Shown here in pieces: positions 44,044-51,574 of a stretch of 64,000 nt of DNA. Source of the DNA: Alphaproteobacteria bacterium (GTDB lineage Bacteria > Myxococcota_A > UBA796 > GCA-2862545); contig JACKET010000001.1 of NCBI GenBank assembly GCA_020632875.1, forward strand, positions 186,001 through 250,000, read 5' to 3'. A program made the translations under genes and the position numbers. Each line of letters starts with the position of its first letter. The stretch's first letter is position 1. The notes under the pieces were generated by a model. It did not search any database, was not told the origin of the DNA, and worked only from the letters and a program-made list of their open reading frames with translations.

Positions 44044-45041
44044 CCGCGCCCGTCTACAAGAAGAAGGACTTCATGTCCGACCAGCTCGTGCGCTGGTGCC
44101 CGGGCTGTGGTGACTACTCGATCCTCTCGCAGGTGCAGACCGTGCTCGCCGGCCTCGGCCGCCCGAAGGAGGAGTTCGTGGTCATCTCGGGGATCGGCTG
44201 CAGCAGCCGCTTCCCGTACTACATGAACACGTACGGCTTCCACACGCTGCACGGCCGCGCCCCGGCGTTCGCCACCGGCCTCAAGGTCACCCGCCCCGAG
44301 CTGTCGATCTGGATGGTGACGGGCGACGGCGACGCGCTGTCGATCGGCGGCAACCACATCATCCATCTGTGGCGCCGGAACGTCGACATCAACGTGATGC
44401 TGTTCAACAACCGCATCTACGGCCTCACGAAGGGCCAGTACAGCCCGACCTCCGAGAAGGGCAAGAAGACGAAGTCGAGCCCGATGGGCTCGCTCGAGAA
44501 GCCGTTCAACCCGCTGACGCTCGCGCTGGGCGCCGGTGCTTCGTACGTCGCCCGCAGCGTCGACGTGTTCACGACCCACCTGCGCGACCAGCTCCAGATG
44601 GCCGATACGCACCGCGGCACGTCGTTCCTCGAGATCTACCAGAACTGCAACATCTTCAACGACGGCGCGTTCACGTCGTTCACCGACCGCGCCGTGCGCG
44701 ACGAGAAGGTGCTGTACCTCGAGCCCGGCAAGCCGCTGATCTGGGGTCCCGCCGAGCAGCGCAAGGGCCTCGTGCTGAAGGGCCTCCGGCTCGCCGTGGT
44801 CGACGTGGGCGAAGACGAGAGCGAGATCATCGTGCACGACCCGAGCAACAAGGCGCTCGCCACGTGGCTCGCCGAGCTCGACGGGTCGGGCGAGTTCCCC
44901 GTGCCCGTCGGCCTGTTCTACAAGGAAGACCGCCCCACCTACGACGGGGGCTTCGTGGAGCAGATCGCCGAGGCGAAAGAGAAGTTCGGTCAGGGCGACC
45001 TGAACCGGCTGATCAACGCCGGAGACACCTGGGAGGTCTGA
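44040..45041 (+). CDS. korB: 2-oxoacid:ferredoxin oxidoreductase beta subunit (KorB)
   Basis: A 333-residue protein whose ATG overlaps the korA stop. WCPGCGDYSIL (N-terminal CxxC) and GIGCSSR lead to the thiamine diphosphate motif beginning GDGDALSIGGNH and ending VMLFNN about 25 residues later. TKGQYSPTSEKGKKTKSSPMG follows, as in KorB proteins. With KorA it forms the heterodimeric oxidoreductase of the citric acid cycle, oxidative or reductive. Only the CxxC and the single CSS cysteine are visible as possible FeS ligands, typical of the two-subunit Kor type. Confidence 0.94.
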   Translation: MTAPVYKKKDFMSDQLVRWCPGCGDYSILSQVQTVLAGLGRPKEEFVVISGIGCSSRFPYYMNTYGFHTLHGRAPAFATGLKVTRPELSIWMVTGDGDALSIGGNHIIHLWRRNVDINVMLFNNRIYGLTKGQYSPTSEKGKKTKSSPMGSLEKPFNPLTLALGAGASYVARSVDVFTTHLRDQLQMADTHRGTSFLEIYQNCNIFNDGAFTSFTDRAVRDEKVLYLEPGKPLIWGPAEQRKGLVLKGLRLAVVDVGEDESEIIVHDPSNKALATWLAELDGSGEFPVPVGLFYKEDRPTYDGGFVEQIAEAKEKFGQGDLNRLINAGDTWEV

Positions 45042-45042
45042 G

Positions 45043-45736
45043 GGCTCGGGAGCCTGGAGCCGGGAGCCGGAGCGGCGTTCCGATCGGGGCGTCGTCGCGG
45101 GTCCCACCGCTCGGCATCACGCAGATGACGCAGATGGACGCGGATGACGCAGAACGGACCGGACCGACGGGACGAGCCGGGCCGTGTCCCCCCGATCTCC
45201 AGGAGGCATGGAGGCGGAGATGGCGCCCATCCGCAAGCGTGGTGGAGCGCTCTGGTGAGCCGAGCCACCCGTCCACTCCCTGGCAAGCTCCACGAGCGGG
45301 GAGGGACAACGGTCCACGAATGACGGCTTTCCCTCTGCGTCATCTGCGTCCTTCTGCGTCATCTGCGTGAGGCGAGGCGTAGGGGGACCGACGACGACGG
45401 CCGCCTACCCTTTGCTTCGCGCGCGGAGCGCGCTGCGCGGCTCGCCTATGGCGGCCTTGCGGTCGGAGACCCGGCAGTCCCAGGATCCGGCTTCCCTGGG
45501 GGTTCAGGCGTCGTGGCGGTGCGTGGGGAAGCCGGACCCTGCGGACGTGCCTGTCCGGACCGGCGGGGCGGTCGGGAGAGCACGGCCCTGCCAGAAGCCC
45601 CGCTCCAGGCTCCCGGCTCCCGGCTCCCGGCTCCCGGCTCCAGGCTCGAGGGCTCGAGGGCTCGAGGGCTCGAAGCAGAATCGCTGTTCGGATTTCTCCC
45701 GATGTCAAGCGCGCGATCCACCGCGCTGACATTCTC
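45043..45736. repeat. Gene-free block with nested inverted and tandem repeats
   Basis: No convincing gene lies between korB and the lipoprotein at 45933. A small hairpin (GGCTC-GG-GAGCC, 45043-45054) follows the korB stop. A 21-bp sequence at 45050-45070 recurs inverted at 45627-45647. Tandem CTCCCGG units run at 45610-45640 and GGCTCGAG units at 45643-45674. CCGGCTTCCC near 45487 pairs with GGGAAGCCGG near 45526. The block also contains the element listed at 45117-45370. Confidence 0.8.
45117..45370. repeat. 254-bp element bounded by 37-bp inverted repeats (ATGACGCAG family)
   Basis: The left arm 45117-45153 and right arm 45334-45370 are reverse complements with two mismatches in 37 bases. 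Within each arm the motif GATGACGCAG or GACGCAGATG is itself repeated. The core (45154-45333) holds no recognisable gene. The form is that of a small non-autonomous inverted-repeat element or a structured intergenic repeat; target-site duplications are not evident. Confidence 0.7.
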
Positions 45737-45765
45737 TTGACGAAGCGGAATTCCGCTTCTGGAAT
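45737..45765 (+). promoter_or_regulatory. Candidate promoter with an 18-bp palindrome as spacer
   Basis: TTGACG (45737-45742) and TGGAAT (45760-45765) are 17 bp apart. The perfect palindrome GAAGCGGAATTCCGCTTC at 45742-45759 fills the spacer exactly. A dimeric regulator bound here would sit between -35 and -10. The nearest downstream gene is the lipoprotein at 45933. Confidence 0.55.
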
Positions 45766-45932
45766 CGAGCGTTTCCGACCGGCCGCTCGGCGGACGCGAG
45801 CAGACGGGCTTCCCCTCCCGTACGCTTTCGGTGCGCGGTCGCTCCGCGCGCTTGTCCGGATTTTGCGCACCTCTCGATTGTCGGATTCACGTCGCCCGCG
45901 ACCCTCGCGCCGGGCGTCGATTGGGGTGTTGC

Positions 45933-47366
45933 ATGCGTTGGACGGCCTTCTTGGCGGTGTTGGTGGGGTGCGTCCCGTTCGGTCCGGGGGACGCGAACGA
46001 CGTCTACACCGGTGCGCTCGGCGTGGAGCGCGATGCGGATGTCGTGCGCGTGATGACCTGGAACATCGAGACCGTGGGCTCGCCGGGCTCCGACGAGTAC
46101 GACGCGGCGCTCGAGATCGTCGACCGCCTGAAGCCCGACGTGCTGCTGCTGAACGAGGTCGCGGGCAGCTGGGATGCCGACAACGCCGAGTGGTTCGCGG
46201 TCGACGCGGGCTTCGCGCACCACGTGGTCGCGGGCTCGGAGTACGGCGACGACCGCAACGCCATCCTGTCCGTCTACCCGCTCGCCGATGCCCGGGGCCG
46301 CACGGCCGCCGAGATCTCCGGCGACCCCCGCGCGAACGACATCACGCGGGACTTCGTGATGGCGACGGTCCAGGCGCCGGCCGGCGAGCTCGACGTGGTC
46401 GGCATGCACTGGAAGAGCGGCTGGGACGACACCGACGAGTTCCGCCGGGTGCTCGAGGGGCACCGCGCCGCGCAGGTCCTCGGCTCCGACCGGCCCGGCG
46501 TGCTGACGGGCGACTGGAACGACGACGTGAACGACGGCTCCGACTGGCCCTACACGTTCACGTCCATGCCGGCGGGCCTCCCGGGCTCGATGTGGCTCGG
46601 CAGCGACCTGTGGGCCGCGCTGAACGCCGGTGGGCTCCCGAACGACCCGTTCGCGCCGCTGCTCGCCGCGGGGCTCGAGCTCCAGGAGATCCGCCAGCGC
46701 TCCGGCACCGACGCCACCCGTCCCGTCTCCGGCCGCCGGCTCGACTACGTCGCGACGACGCCGGGCCTCGAGGTCCGCGCCGCCGAGGTGTTCGACTGCC
46801 GCGACCAGGGTCGCAGCGGCGGCGTCGAGCAGTACGACGCGCGCGTCCCCGATGCGGCGTGCCCCGCGGCCTCCGACCACCTCCCCGTGGTCGCCGATCT
46901 CGTGGTCGGCCAGGTCCGTCCGTCCGATCCGGTCCCGGTGACCGACCTCGCTCCCGGCGAGCTCGTCGTCAGCGAGCTGCTCGCGAACCCCGACGCGTGC
47001 CCCGACGAGACGGGGGAGTGGGTCGAGATCCTCAACGCCGCGGGTGTCCCCGTCGATCTGACCGGCCTCGAGCTCGTCGACGCCAGCGGCAACGTCGCGG
47101 TGGTCGGGGGCGGGGTCGTCGAAGCCGGCGCCCTCGCCGTGCTCGTCCGCGGCGCGACCCCCTGCGGGCCCACGCCGACGGGGACGTACGACGCGGTGCT
47201 CTCGCTCAACAACGGCGGGGACTCCCTCACGCTGCGCGTCGGCGAGACCGTCCTCGACGCGACGAGCTACCCGGGGAGCGGCGCTTCGCCCGGTCGGGCC
47301 TGGCTCCCCGGGGCTGCGTGTCCGGCTGCGCCCACGCCCGGCGGTCCCAACGGCGCGTGCGACTGA
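45933..47366 (+). CDS. Lipoprotein with endonuclease/exonuclease/phosphatase and lamin-tail domains
   Basis: A 477-residue product with ATG at 45933 and GGGG upstream. MRWTAFLAVLVGC is a lipoprotein signal. Residues about 35-320 follow the endonuclease/exonuclease/phosphatase fold: VMTWNIETVG, LLLNEVAGSW, MHWKSGWDD (His), LTGDWNDDVNDG (DWNDD) and the C-terminal SDHLPVVADL. These are the catalytic Glu, Asp/Asn and His positions. A lamin-tail (LTD) domain follows (about 345-450: VVSELLANPDAC, EWVEILNAAGVPVDLTGLELVD). It is probably an exported or surface nuclease or phosphodiesterase. The 566 bp upstream hold the repeat block and the palindromic promoter. Confidence 0.88.
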   Translation: MRWTAFLAVLVGCVPFGPGDANDVYTGALGVERDADVVRVMTWNIETVGSPGSDEYDAALEIVDRLKPDVLLLNEVAGSWDADNAEWFAVDAGFAHHVVAGSEYGDDRNAILSVYPLADARGRTAAEISGDPRANDITRDFVMATVQAPAGELDVVGMHWKSGWDDTDEFRRVLEGHRAAQVLGSDRPGVLTGDWNDDVNDGSDWPYTFTSMPAGLPGSMWLGSDLWAALNAGGLPNDPFAPLLAAGLELQEIRQRSGTDATRPVSGRRLDYVATTPGLEVRAAEVFDCRDQGRSGGVEQYDARVPDAACPAASDHLPVVADLVVGQVRPSDPVPVTDLAPGELVVSELLANPDACPDETGEWVEILNAAGVPVDLTGLELVDASGNVAVVGGGVVEAGALAVLVRGATPCGPTPTGTYDAVLSLNNGGDSLTLRVGETVLDATSYPGSGASPGRAWLPGAACPAAPTPGGPNGACD

Positions 47367-47429
47367 GGGTGCCTGTTGGCGCGGGGCCGCTTTGCCTGTA
47401 GGCTTGCGGGGTTCGCAGACGAGGCCCCG

Positions 47430-47777
47430 ATGGACGCCACCCAGCTCGATGAAAACGAAATCCTCGCCCTCGCCGGGCTCGCCCTCCACCTGGCGAGCGC
47501 CGACGGCATGCTCTCCGCCGAAGAGGCCGACGAGCTGAAGCACCTCGGCGAAGAGATCGGCGGCGCCGACACGTTCTCGCGCGCCATCACGGATGCCGAG
47601 GGCCGCTTCAAGACCGCCCAGGATGCGCTCGACTTCGCTGCCGAGATCGAGCGAGAAGACGCGCGCGACTTCATCCACACGGTGCTCACCGATCTCGCGA
47701 ACTCCGACGACATGCACAACGCCGAGGCCGATCTGCTCGGCCGCCTGCGCCTGATGTGGGGCATCCGCGGCCGCTAG
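47430..47777 (+). CDS. TerB-like small acidic protein
   Basis: A 115-residue acidic, all-helical protein with ATG at 47430; TAGGCT ends 25 bases upstream. LHLASADGMLSAEEADELKHLGEEI and NSDDMHNAEADLLGRLRLMWGI each have the Asp-rich turn of TerB-type domains (D-G-x-L-x-x-x-E). TerB proteins bind metal at such acidic sites and occur in tellurite-resistance and stress systems. Here it stands alone between a lipoprotein gene and a convergent membrane protein. A second TerB-like gene lies at 56806. Confidence 0.7.
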   Translation: MDATQLDENEILALAGLALHLASADGMLSAEEADELKHLGEEIGGADTFSRAITDAEGRFKTAQDALDFAAEIEREDARDFIHTVLTDLANSDDMHNAEADLLGRLRLMWGIRGR

Positions 47778-47784
47778 GCGCGCG

Positions 47785-48567
47785 CTACCTGAGCGAGCCG
47801 CCCAGGCCGGGCGCGCACTGCACGTACAGCGAGAACGGGCCTTCGTCGTCGTTCTTGCCCTCGACCACGATGTACCAGACGGCGTTCTGGCCGGGGCCGG
47901 TCTGCGAGGTGAGCTCGATGCGCTCGGAGCCCGGGTTGTCGTTGAGCTTCATCTCGCACTGGTTGATGGTGTTCGAGATGTCGGGGCACCTGTCGCCGCC
48001 GTGGTCGAAGCGGATGCCGGCCACGTCGAGGTCGGCACACGGGGAGTGCAGGTCGACCCACGCCCGCCACTCGCCCGGCGGCATCACGAGCTTGTAGACC
48101 CGCTCGTCGCCGCTGTCGTGGTCGCGCGTGCCGGGCCAGCAGAACTTCTTCTCGTAGAACTTGGTGTCGTAGAGATCGACGCCACCGCGGGTGTGGCCGA
48201 TGATCTGCTGGTCGCACCGGATCTCGCTGGTCAGGCAGTCGGGGCCGTTGACGGGCCCGCCCTCGATGATGTCGCTGCACTGCTCGTAGCCGAACGCGCC
48301 GACGGTGGTGGGCGGGCCGGAGACCTGGCCGGGGAGGATCAGCGGGCCGGGCTTGCGGTGGGCGATCTCGTCGTCGCTGGGCTGCACGCCGAGGGTGAGG
48401 GGCTCGATGCGCACGCCACCGGACCGCTGCTCGCCGCCGCCCGAGAACAGCGACATCACGCCGATGGTGAGGATGCTCATCCCCCCGCCGGCACACATCA
48501 TCAGGACGATCAGGCCCACGCCGCCCGCGATGATGGTGTTCGTCGAGATGCCGCCCTCGTTGCTCAC
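47785..48567 (-). CDS. Membrane-anchored protein with periplasmic beta domain, last gene of the pgi-malQ run
   Basis: A 260-residue product from GTG at 48567, which overlaps the malQ stop as GTGA; GGAGG stands seven bases upstream. One membrane segment (IIAGGVGLIVLMMCAGGGMSI) is followed by a short linker and about 190 residues of beta-rich domain with eight Cys. The stretch GRPVNG-like loop to WYIVVEGKNDDEGPFSLYV ends in a PPC-like strand pattern. No family was recognised with confidence. Its coupling to two sugar enzymes and a kinase suggests an envelope-side partner of the operon. Confidence 0.65.
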   Translation of the reverse strand: MSNEGGISTNTIIAGGVGLIVLMMCAGGGMSILTIGVMSLFSGGGEQRSGGVRIEPLTLGVQPSDDEIAHRKPGPLILPGQVSGPPTTVGAFGYEQCSDIIEGGPVNGPDCLTSEIRCDQQIIGHTRGGVDLYDTKFYEKKFCWPGTRDHDSGDERVYKLVMPPGEWRAWVDLHSPCADLDVAGIRFDHGGDRCPDISNTINQCEMKLNDNPGSERIELTSQTGPGQNAVWYIVVEGKNDDEGPFSLYVQCAPGLGGSLR

Positions 48568-50036
48568 TCGGTGCCTCCGGCTCTTCCGGAGAGTATCGTC
48601 TGCTCGGCGAGTCGGCTGGCGAGCGAGAGGTTCAGCGCCTCGCGGCCGAGCCGCCAGACCCAGTTGCCCTCGACCACGCCGGGCACGTTCATCCGGGCGT
48701 CGCTGCCGAGCGAGAGCAGGTCCTGCATCGGGACGATGGCCGTGTCGGCGACCGACCGCCACGCCGTGCGGATCATCGACCAGACGATGTCGCGCGTGTC
48801 GGTGTGGAGGTACGCGAGCGCGTGCTTGCGGCTCGCCTCGTCGGCGGTGCGGAACCAGCCCGCCACCGTGTCGTTGTCGTGGGTGCCCGTGTAGACGACG
48901 AGGTTGCGGCGGTGGTTGTGCGGCAGGAACTCGTGGGTCGGGTCGCCGCCGAACGCGAACTGCAGGATGGCCATGCCGGGGAGGCGCGCGTCGTCGCGCA
49001 GCTTGCGGACGGGCTCGGTGATGACGCCGAGGTCCTCCGCGACGAGCGGGAGGTCGCCGAGCCGCTCCTTCAGCGCGTCGAGGGCCTCCTGGCCGGGACC
49101 GTCGATCCACTGGCCGTTCTCGGCGGTCGCGTCGCCGGCCGGGACCTCCCAGACCCCGTCGAGGCCGCGGAAGTGGTCGAGGCGGAGCACGTCGACGAGC
49201 TCGATCGCCGCGGCCGTGCGGTCGACCCACCACTTCCACCCGGTCTTCGCGTGCGCGGCGCGGTCGAAGTGCGGGTGGTGCCAGAGCTGGCCTGTGGGCG
49301 AGAACGCGTCGGGCGGGACGCCCGTGATGGTCTTCGACCACCCGCGCTCGTCGAGGTCGAACAGCTCGCGGTGGAACCAGACGTCGGCCGACAGCGGCCC
49401 GACGAAGAACGGGAGGTCGCCCCACAGCTGGATGTCGTGGGACCGCGCGAGGGCCTTGAGCCGGTTCCACTGGCGGTCGAAGGCCCACTGCAGCGCGGCA
49501 TGGCGCGCGACGGCGCCGGTGAGATCCTTCCGGACGGTCGCGAGGCGCTTCTCGTTCTTCGGCAGGTCGCGGAGGTCGGTCGGCCACTTCGTCCAGTCGG
49601 GGCCGTGCAGGTCGACGAGCGCGGCGAACAGGGCCCAGGTCTCGACCCAGGGGTGCTCGGCGCGCCAGCCGTCGAGCTCGACTTCGTTCGCGATGGCGGT
49701 CGCGGCCTTCGCGAGGAACGGCTCGCGCTTGGCGCGCACGGCCTTCCAATCGACGTGATCGCCGGCGAGGTACGGCTTCTCGCGATGCGTGACGAAGCCG
49801 TCTTCGGCCAGATCGTCGGGCGAGATGTACGCGGGCTCGCGGGCGAACGCGGTCGGCGAGGCGTACGGGCAGCCGTGCGGATCGACGACCGTGAGCGGGA
49901 GGACCTGCCAGATCCGCTGCTTCGCGCTGGCCAGCCACGCGACGAAATCGCGCGAGGCCGGGCCGAGGTCGCCGATTCCGTAGGGGCCGGGGAGGCTCGA
50001 GACGTGGAGGAGGACCCCCGAGCGGCGGTCGGTCAT
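48564..50036 (-). CDS. malQ: 4-alpha-glucanotransferase (amylomaltase)
   Basis: A 490-residue GH77 enzyme. The start at ATG 50036 shares a base with the pgi stop (TGATG); an ATG at 50051 is an alternative. Family motifs in order are SGVLLHVSSLPGPYGIGDLG at the N-terminus, WQVLPL, GCPYASPTAFA, WGDLPFFVG, LRLDHFRGL (nucleophile Asp), LVAEDLG (acid/base Glu) and YTGTHDNDT. It transfers alpha-1,4-glucan segments during maltodextrin or glycogen breakdown in the cytoplasm. Pairing with pgi points to glucan use via glucose 6-phosphate. Confidence 0.95.
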   Translation of the reverse strand: MTDRRSGVLLHVSSLPGPYGIGDLGPASRDFVAWLASAKQRIWQVLPLTVVDPHGCPYASPTAFAREPAYISPDDLAEDGFVTHREKPYLAGDHVDWKAVRAKREPFLAKAATAIANEVELDGWRAEHPWVETWALFAALVDLHGPDWTKWPTDLRDLPKNEKRLATVRKDLTGAVARHAALQWAFDRQWNRLKALARSHDIQLWGDLPFFVGPLSADVWFHRELFDLDERGWSKTITGVPPDAFSPTGQLWHHPHFDRAAHAKTGWKWWVDRTAAAIELVDVLRLDHFRGLDGVWEVPAGDATAENGQWIDGPGQEALDALKERLGDLPLVAEDLGVITEPVRKLRDDARLPGMAILQFAFGGDPTHEFLPHNHRRNLVVYTGTHDNDTVAGWFRTADEASRKHALAYLHTDTRDIVWSMIRTAWRSVADTAIVPMQDLLSLGSDARMNVPGVVEGNWVWRLGREALNLSLASRLAEQTILSGRAGGTE

Positions 50037-51547
50037 CAGGCGGTCTTCCATCCCTCACCGGTCGAGACGGCACGTCCGGTGCGCGCGAGGCGGTGGAGGA
50101 TGTACCAGATCTCGGTGCGGTCGCCACCCACGGTGTCGTGGATCGCTTCGAGGGTCTGCGGGTGCTTGCCGAGGGCCTGCTGGACCGCGGCGTTGAGCGC
50201 CAGGATCTCCTTGGCGGCCTTCTTGCCCGCCTCGACGCCGGGCTGGTGGTACGCGTTGATCCCGACGAGCGACGCGTACAGGCCCACGGCCCGCTCGAAC
50301 AGCGCGATGAGCGCGCCCAGCACGGAGGCATCGAGCTTGGGCACCGTGATCGTGACGGTGGGGCGGTCGGACTCGTGCAGCGCGCGGCGCGTGCCGAGCA
50401 GGAAGCCCTGCAGGAAGTCGCCGGTGTTCGCGACGCCGTCGACGGGCGTGCTGTCGCCCATGCCGTCCGACAGGACCTGCACCAGGACGGCGAAGAAGTC
50501 GTTGCGGCCGTCGCGGAGCTGCTGGACGAAGCTGTGCTGGTCGGTGCTGCCCTTGTTGCCGTACACGGCGAGCCCCTGGTGCACGACGTTGCCCGCCAGG
50601 TCTTCCTTCTTGCCGAGCGACTCCATCACGAGCTGCTGCAGGTACCGCGAGAACAGCACGAGCCGGTCGCAGTAGGGCAGCACGACCATCGCGCGCTCGC
50701 CGCGTCCCCGGCCGAGGACGTGCCATGCGCCGGCGAGCATGGCGGCGGGGTTCTCGCGCCACGAGGCGGCGCGGGTCCAGTCGTCCATCGCAGCGGCCCC
50801 GTCGAGCAATTCGCGCATGTCGACGCCAGCGAGGGCGCCGGGCAGGAGGCCCACGGCGCTCGTGATGCTCGTGCGCCCGCCGACCCAGTCCCACATCTCG
50901 AACCGCGCGAGCCAGCCCTCCTCGATGGCCTGGTGGTCGAGCAGGCTGCCCTTGCCCGTGATGGCGACGAAGCGCCCGCCGACCTCGAGGCCCGCCGCTT
51001 CGACCGCGCGCCGCACGAGTGTGACGCCGTTCGCGGTCTCGGCCGTGCCGCCGGACTTCGAGACCGCGACGACGAGCGCGTGGCGCAGGCGCGACCCGAC
51101 GTCCGCGAGCACGCGCGCGATGCCGTCCGGGTCGGTGTTGTCGACGAAGTGCATGCGGAGCACGTCGTCGCCGAGCGCGTCGACCAGCAGCTGCGGACCG
51201 AGCGCGGACCCGCCGATGCCGATGTGGATGACATCGGTGAAGCGCTCGCCGTCGGGCGCCGTGATCTCGCCCGTGCGCACGCCGAGCGCGAACTCGAGCA
51301 CCGCGTCGCGGGTGGTGCCGATGGCGGTGCCCTGCGCGACGGTGGGGGCGCGCTCAGGGGAGCGGAGCCAGTAGTGGCCGACCTGGCGGCCCTCGTCGGG
51401 ATTGGCGACGTTGCCGGCCTCCAGCCCCTCCATCTCGGCGAATGCCGGGTTCCACTCGAGACGGTCGATCTCCTCGTCCGTCAGGGACGCGGCGGTCAGG
51501 TCGAAGGCCCAGGACTGGCCCGGGTGGGTCAGGAACAGGTCGCGCAT
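50036..51547 (-). CDS. pgi: Glucose-6-phosphate isomerase
   Basis: A 503-residue protein with ATG at 51547. SIS-type sugar-phosphate motifs are seen: DVIHIGIGGSALGPQLL, VVAVSKSGGTAETAN, FVAITGKGSLLD, GGRTSITSAVGLLP (the PGI signature), GNKGSTDQHSFVQQLRDG with its catalytic Glu/His surroundings, and GINAYHQPGVEAGKKAA near the end. It interconverts glucose 6-phosphate and fructose 6-phosphate. It lies 27 bp behind the kinase gene and overlaps malQ by one base, forming an operon. Confidence 0.96.
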   Translation of the reverse strand: MRDLFLTHPGQSWAFDLTAASLTDEEIDRLEWNPAFAEMEGLEAGNVANPDEGRQVGHYWLRSPERAPTVAQGTAIGTTRDAVLEFALGVRTGEITAPDGERFTDVIHIGIGGSALGPQLLVDALGDDVLRMHFVDNTDPDGIARVLADVGSRLRHALVVAVSKSGGTAETANGVTLVRRAVEAAGLEVGGRFVAITGKGSLLDHQAIEEGWLARFEMWDWVGGRTSITSAVGLLPGALAGVDMRELLDGAAAMDDWTRAASWRENPAAMLAGAWHVLGRGRGERAMVVLPYCDRLVLFSRYLQQLVMESLGKKEDLAGNVVHQGLAVYGNKGSTDQHSFVQQLRDGRNDFFAVLVQVLSDGMGDSTPVDGVANTGDFLQGFLLGTRRALHESDRPTVTITVPKLDASVLGALIALFERAVGLYASLVGINAYHQPGVEAGKKAAKEILALNAAVQQALGKHPQTLEAIHDTVGGDRTEIWYILHRLARTGRAVSTGEGWKTA

Positions 51548-51574
51548 TGGGAGACGCCTCGGAAAGCGGGTCGA

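Noticed and set aside
45042..45932. Small genes in the repeat-rich gap (frames of 60-120 codons on both strands)
   Set aside because: They consist of repeat translations, lack ribosome sites and occur in all frames.
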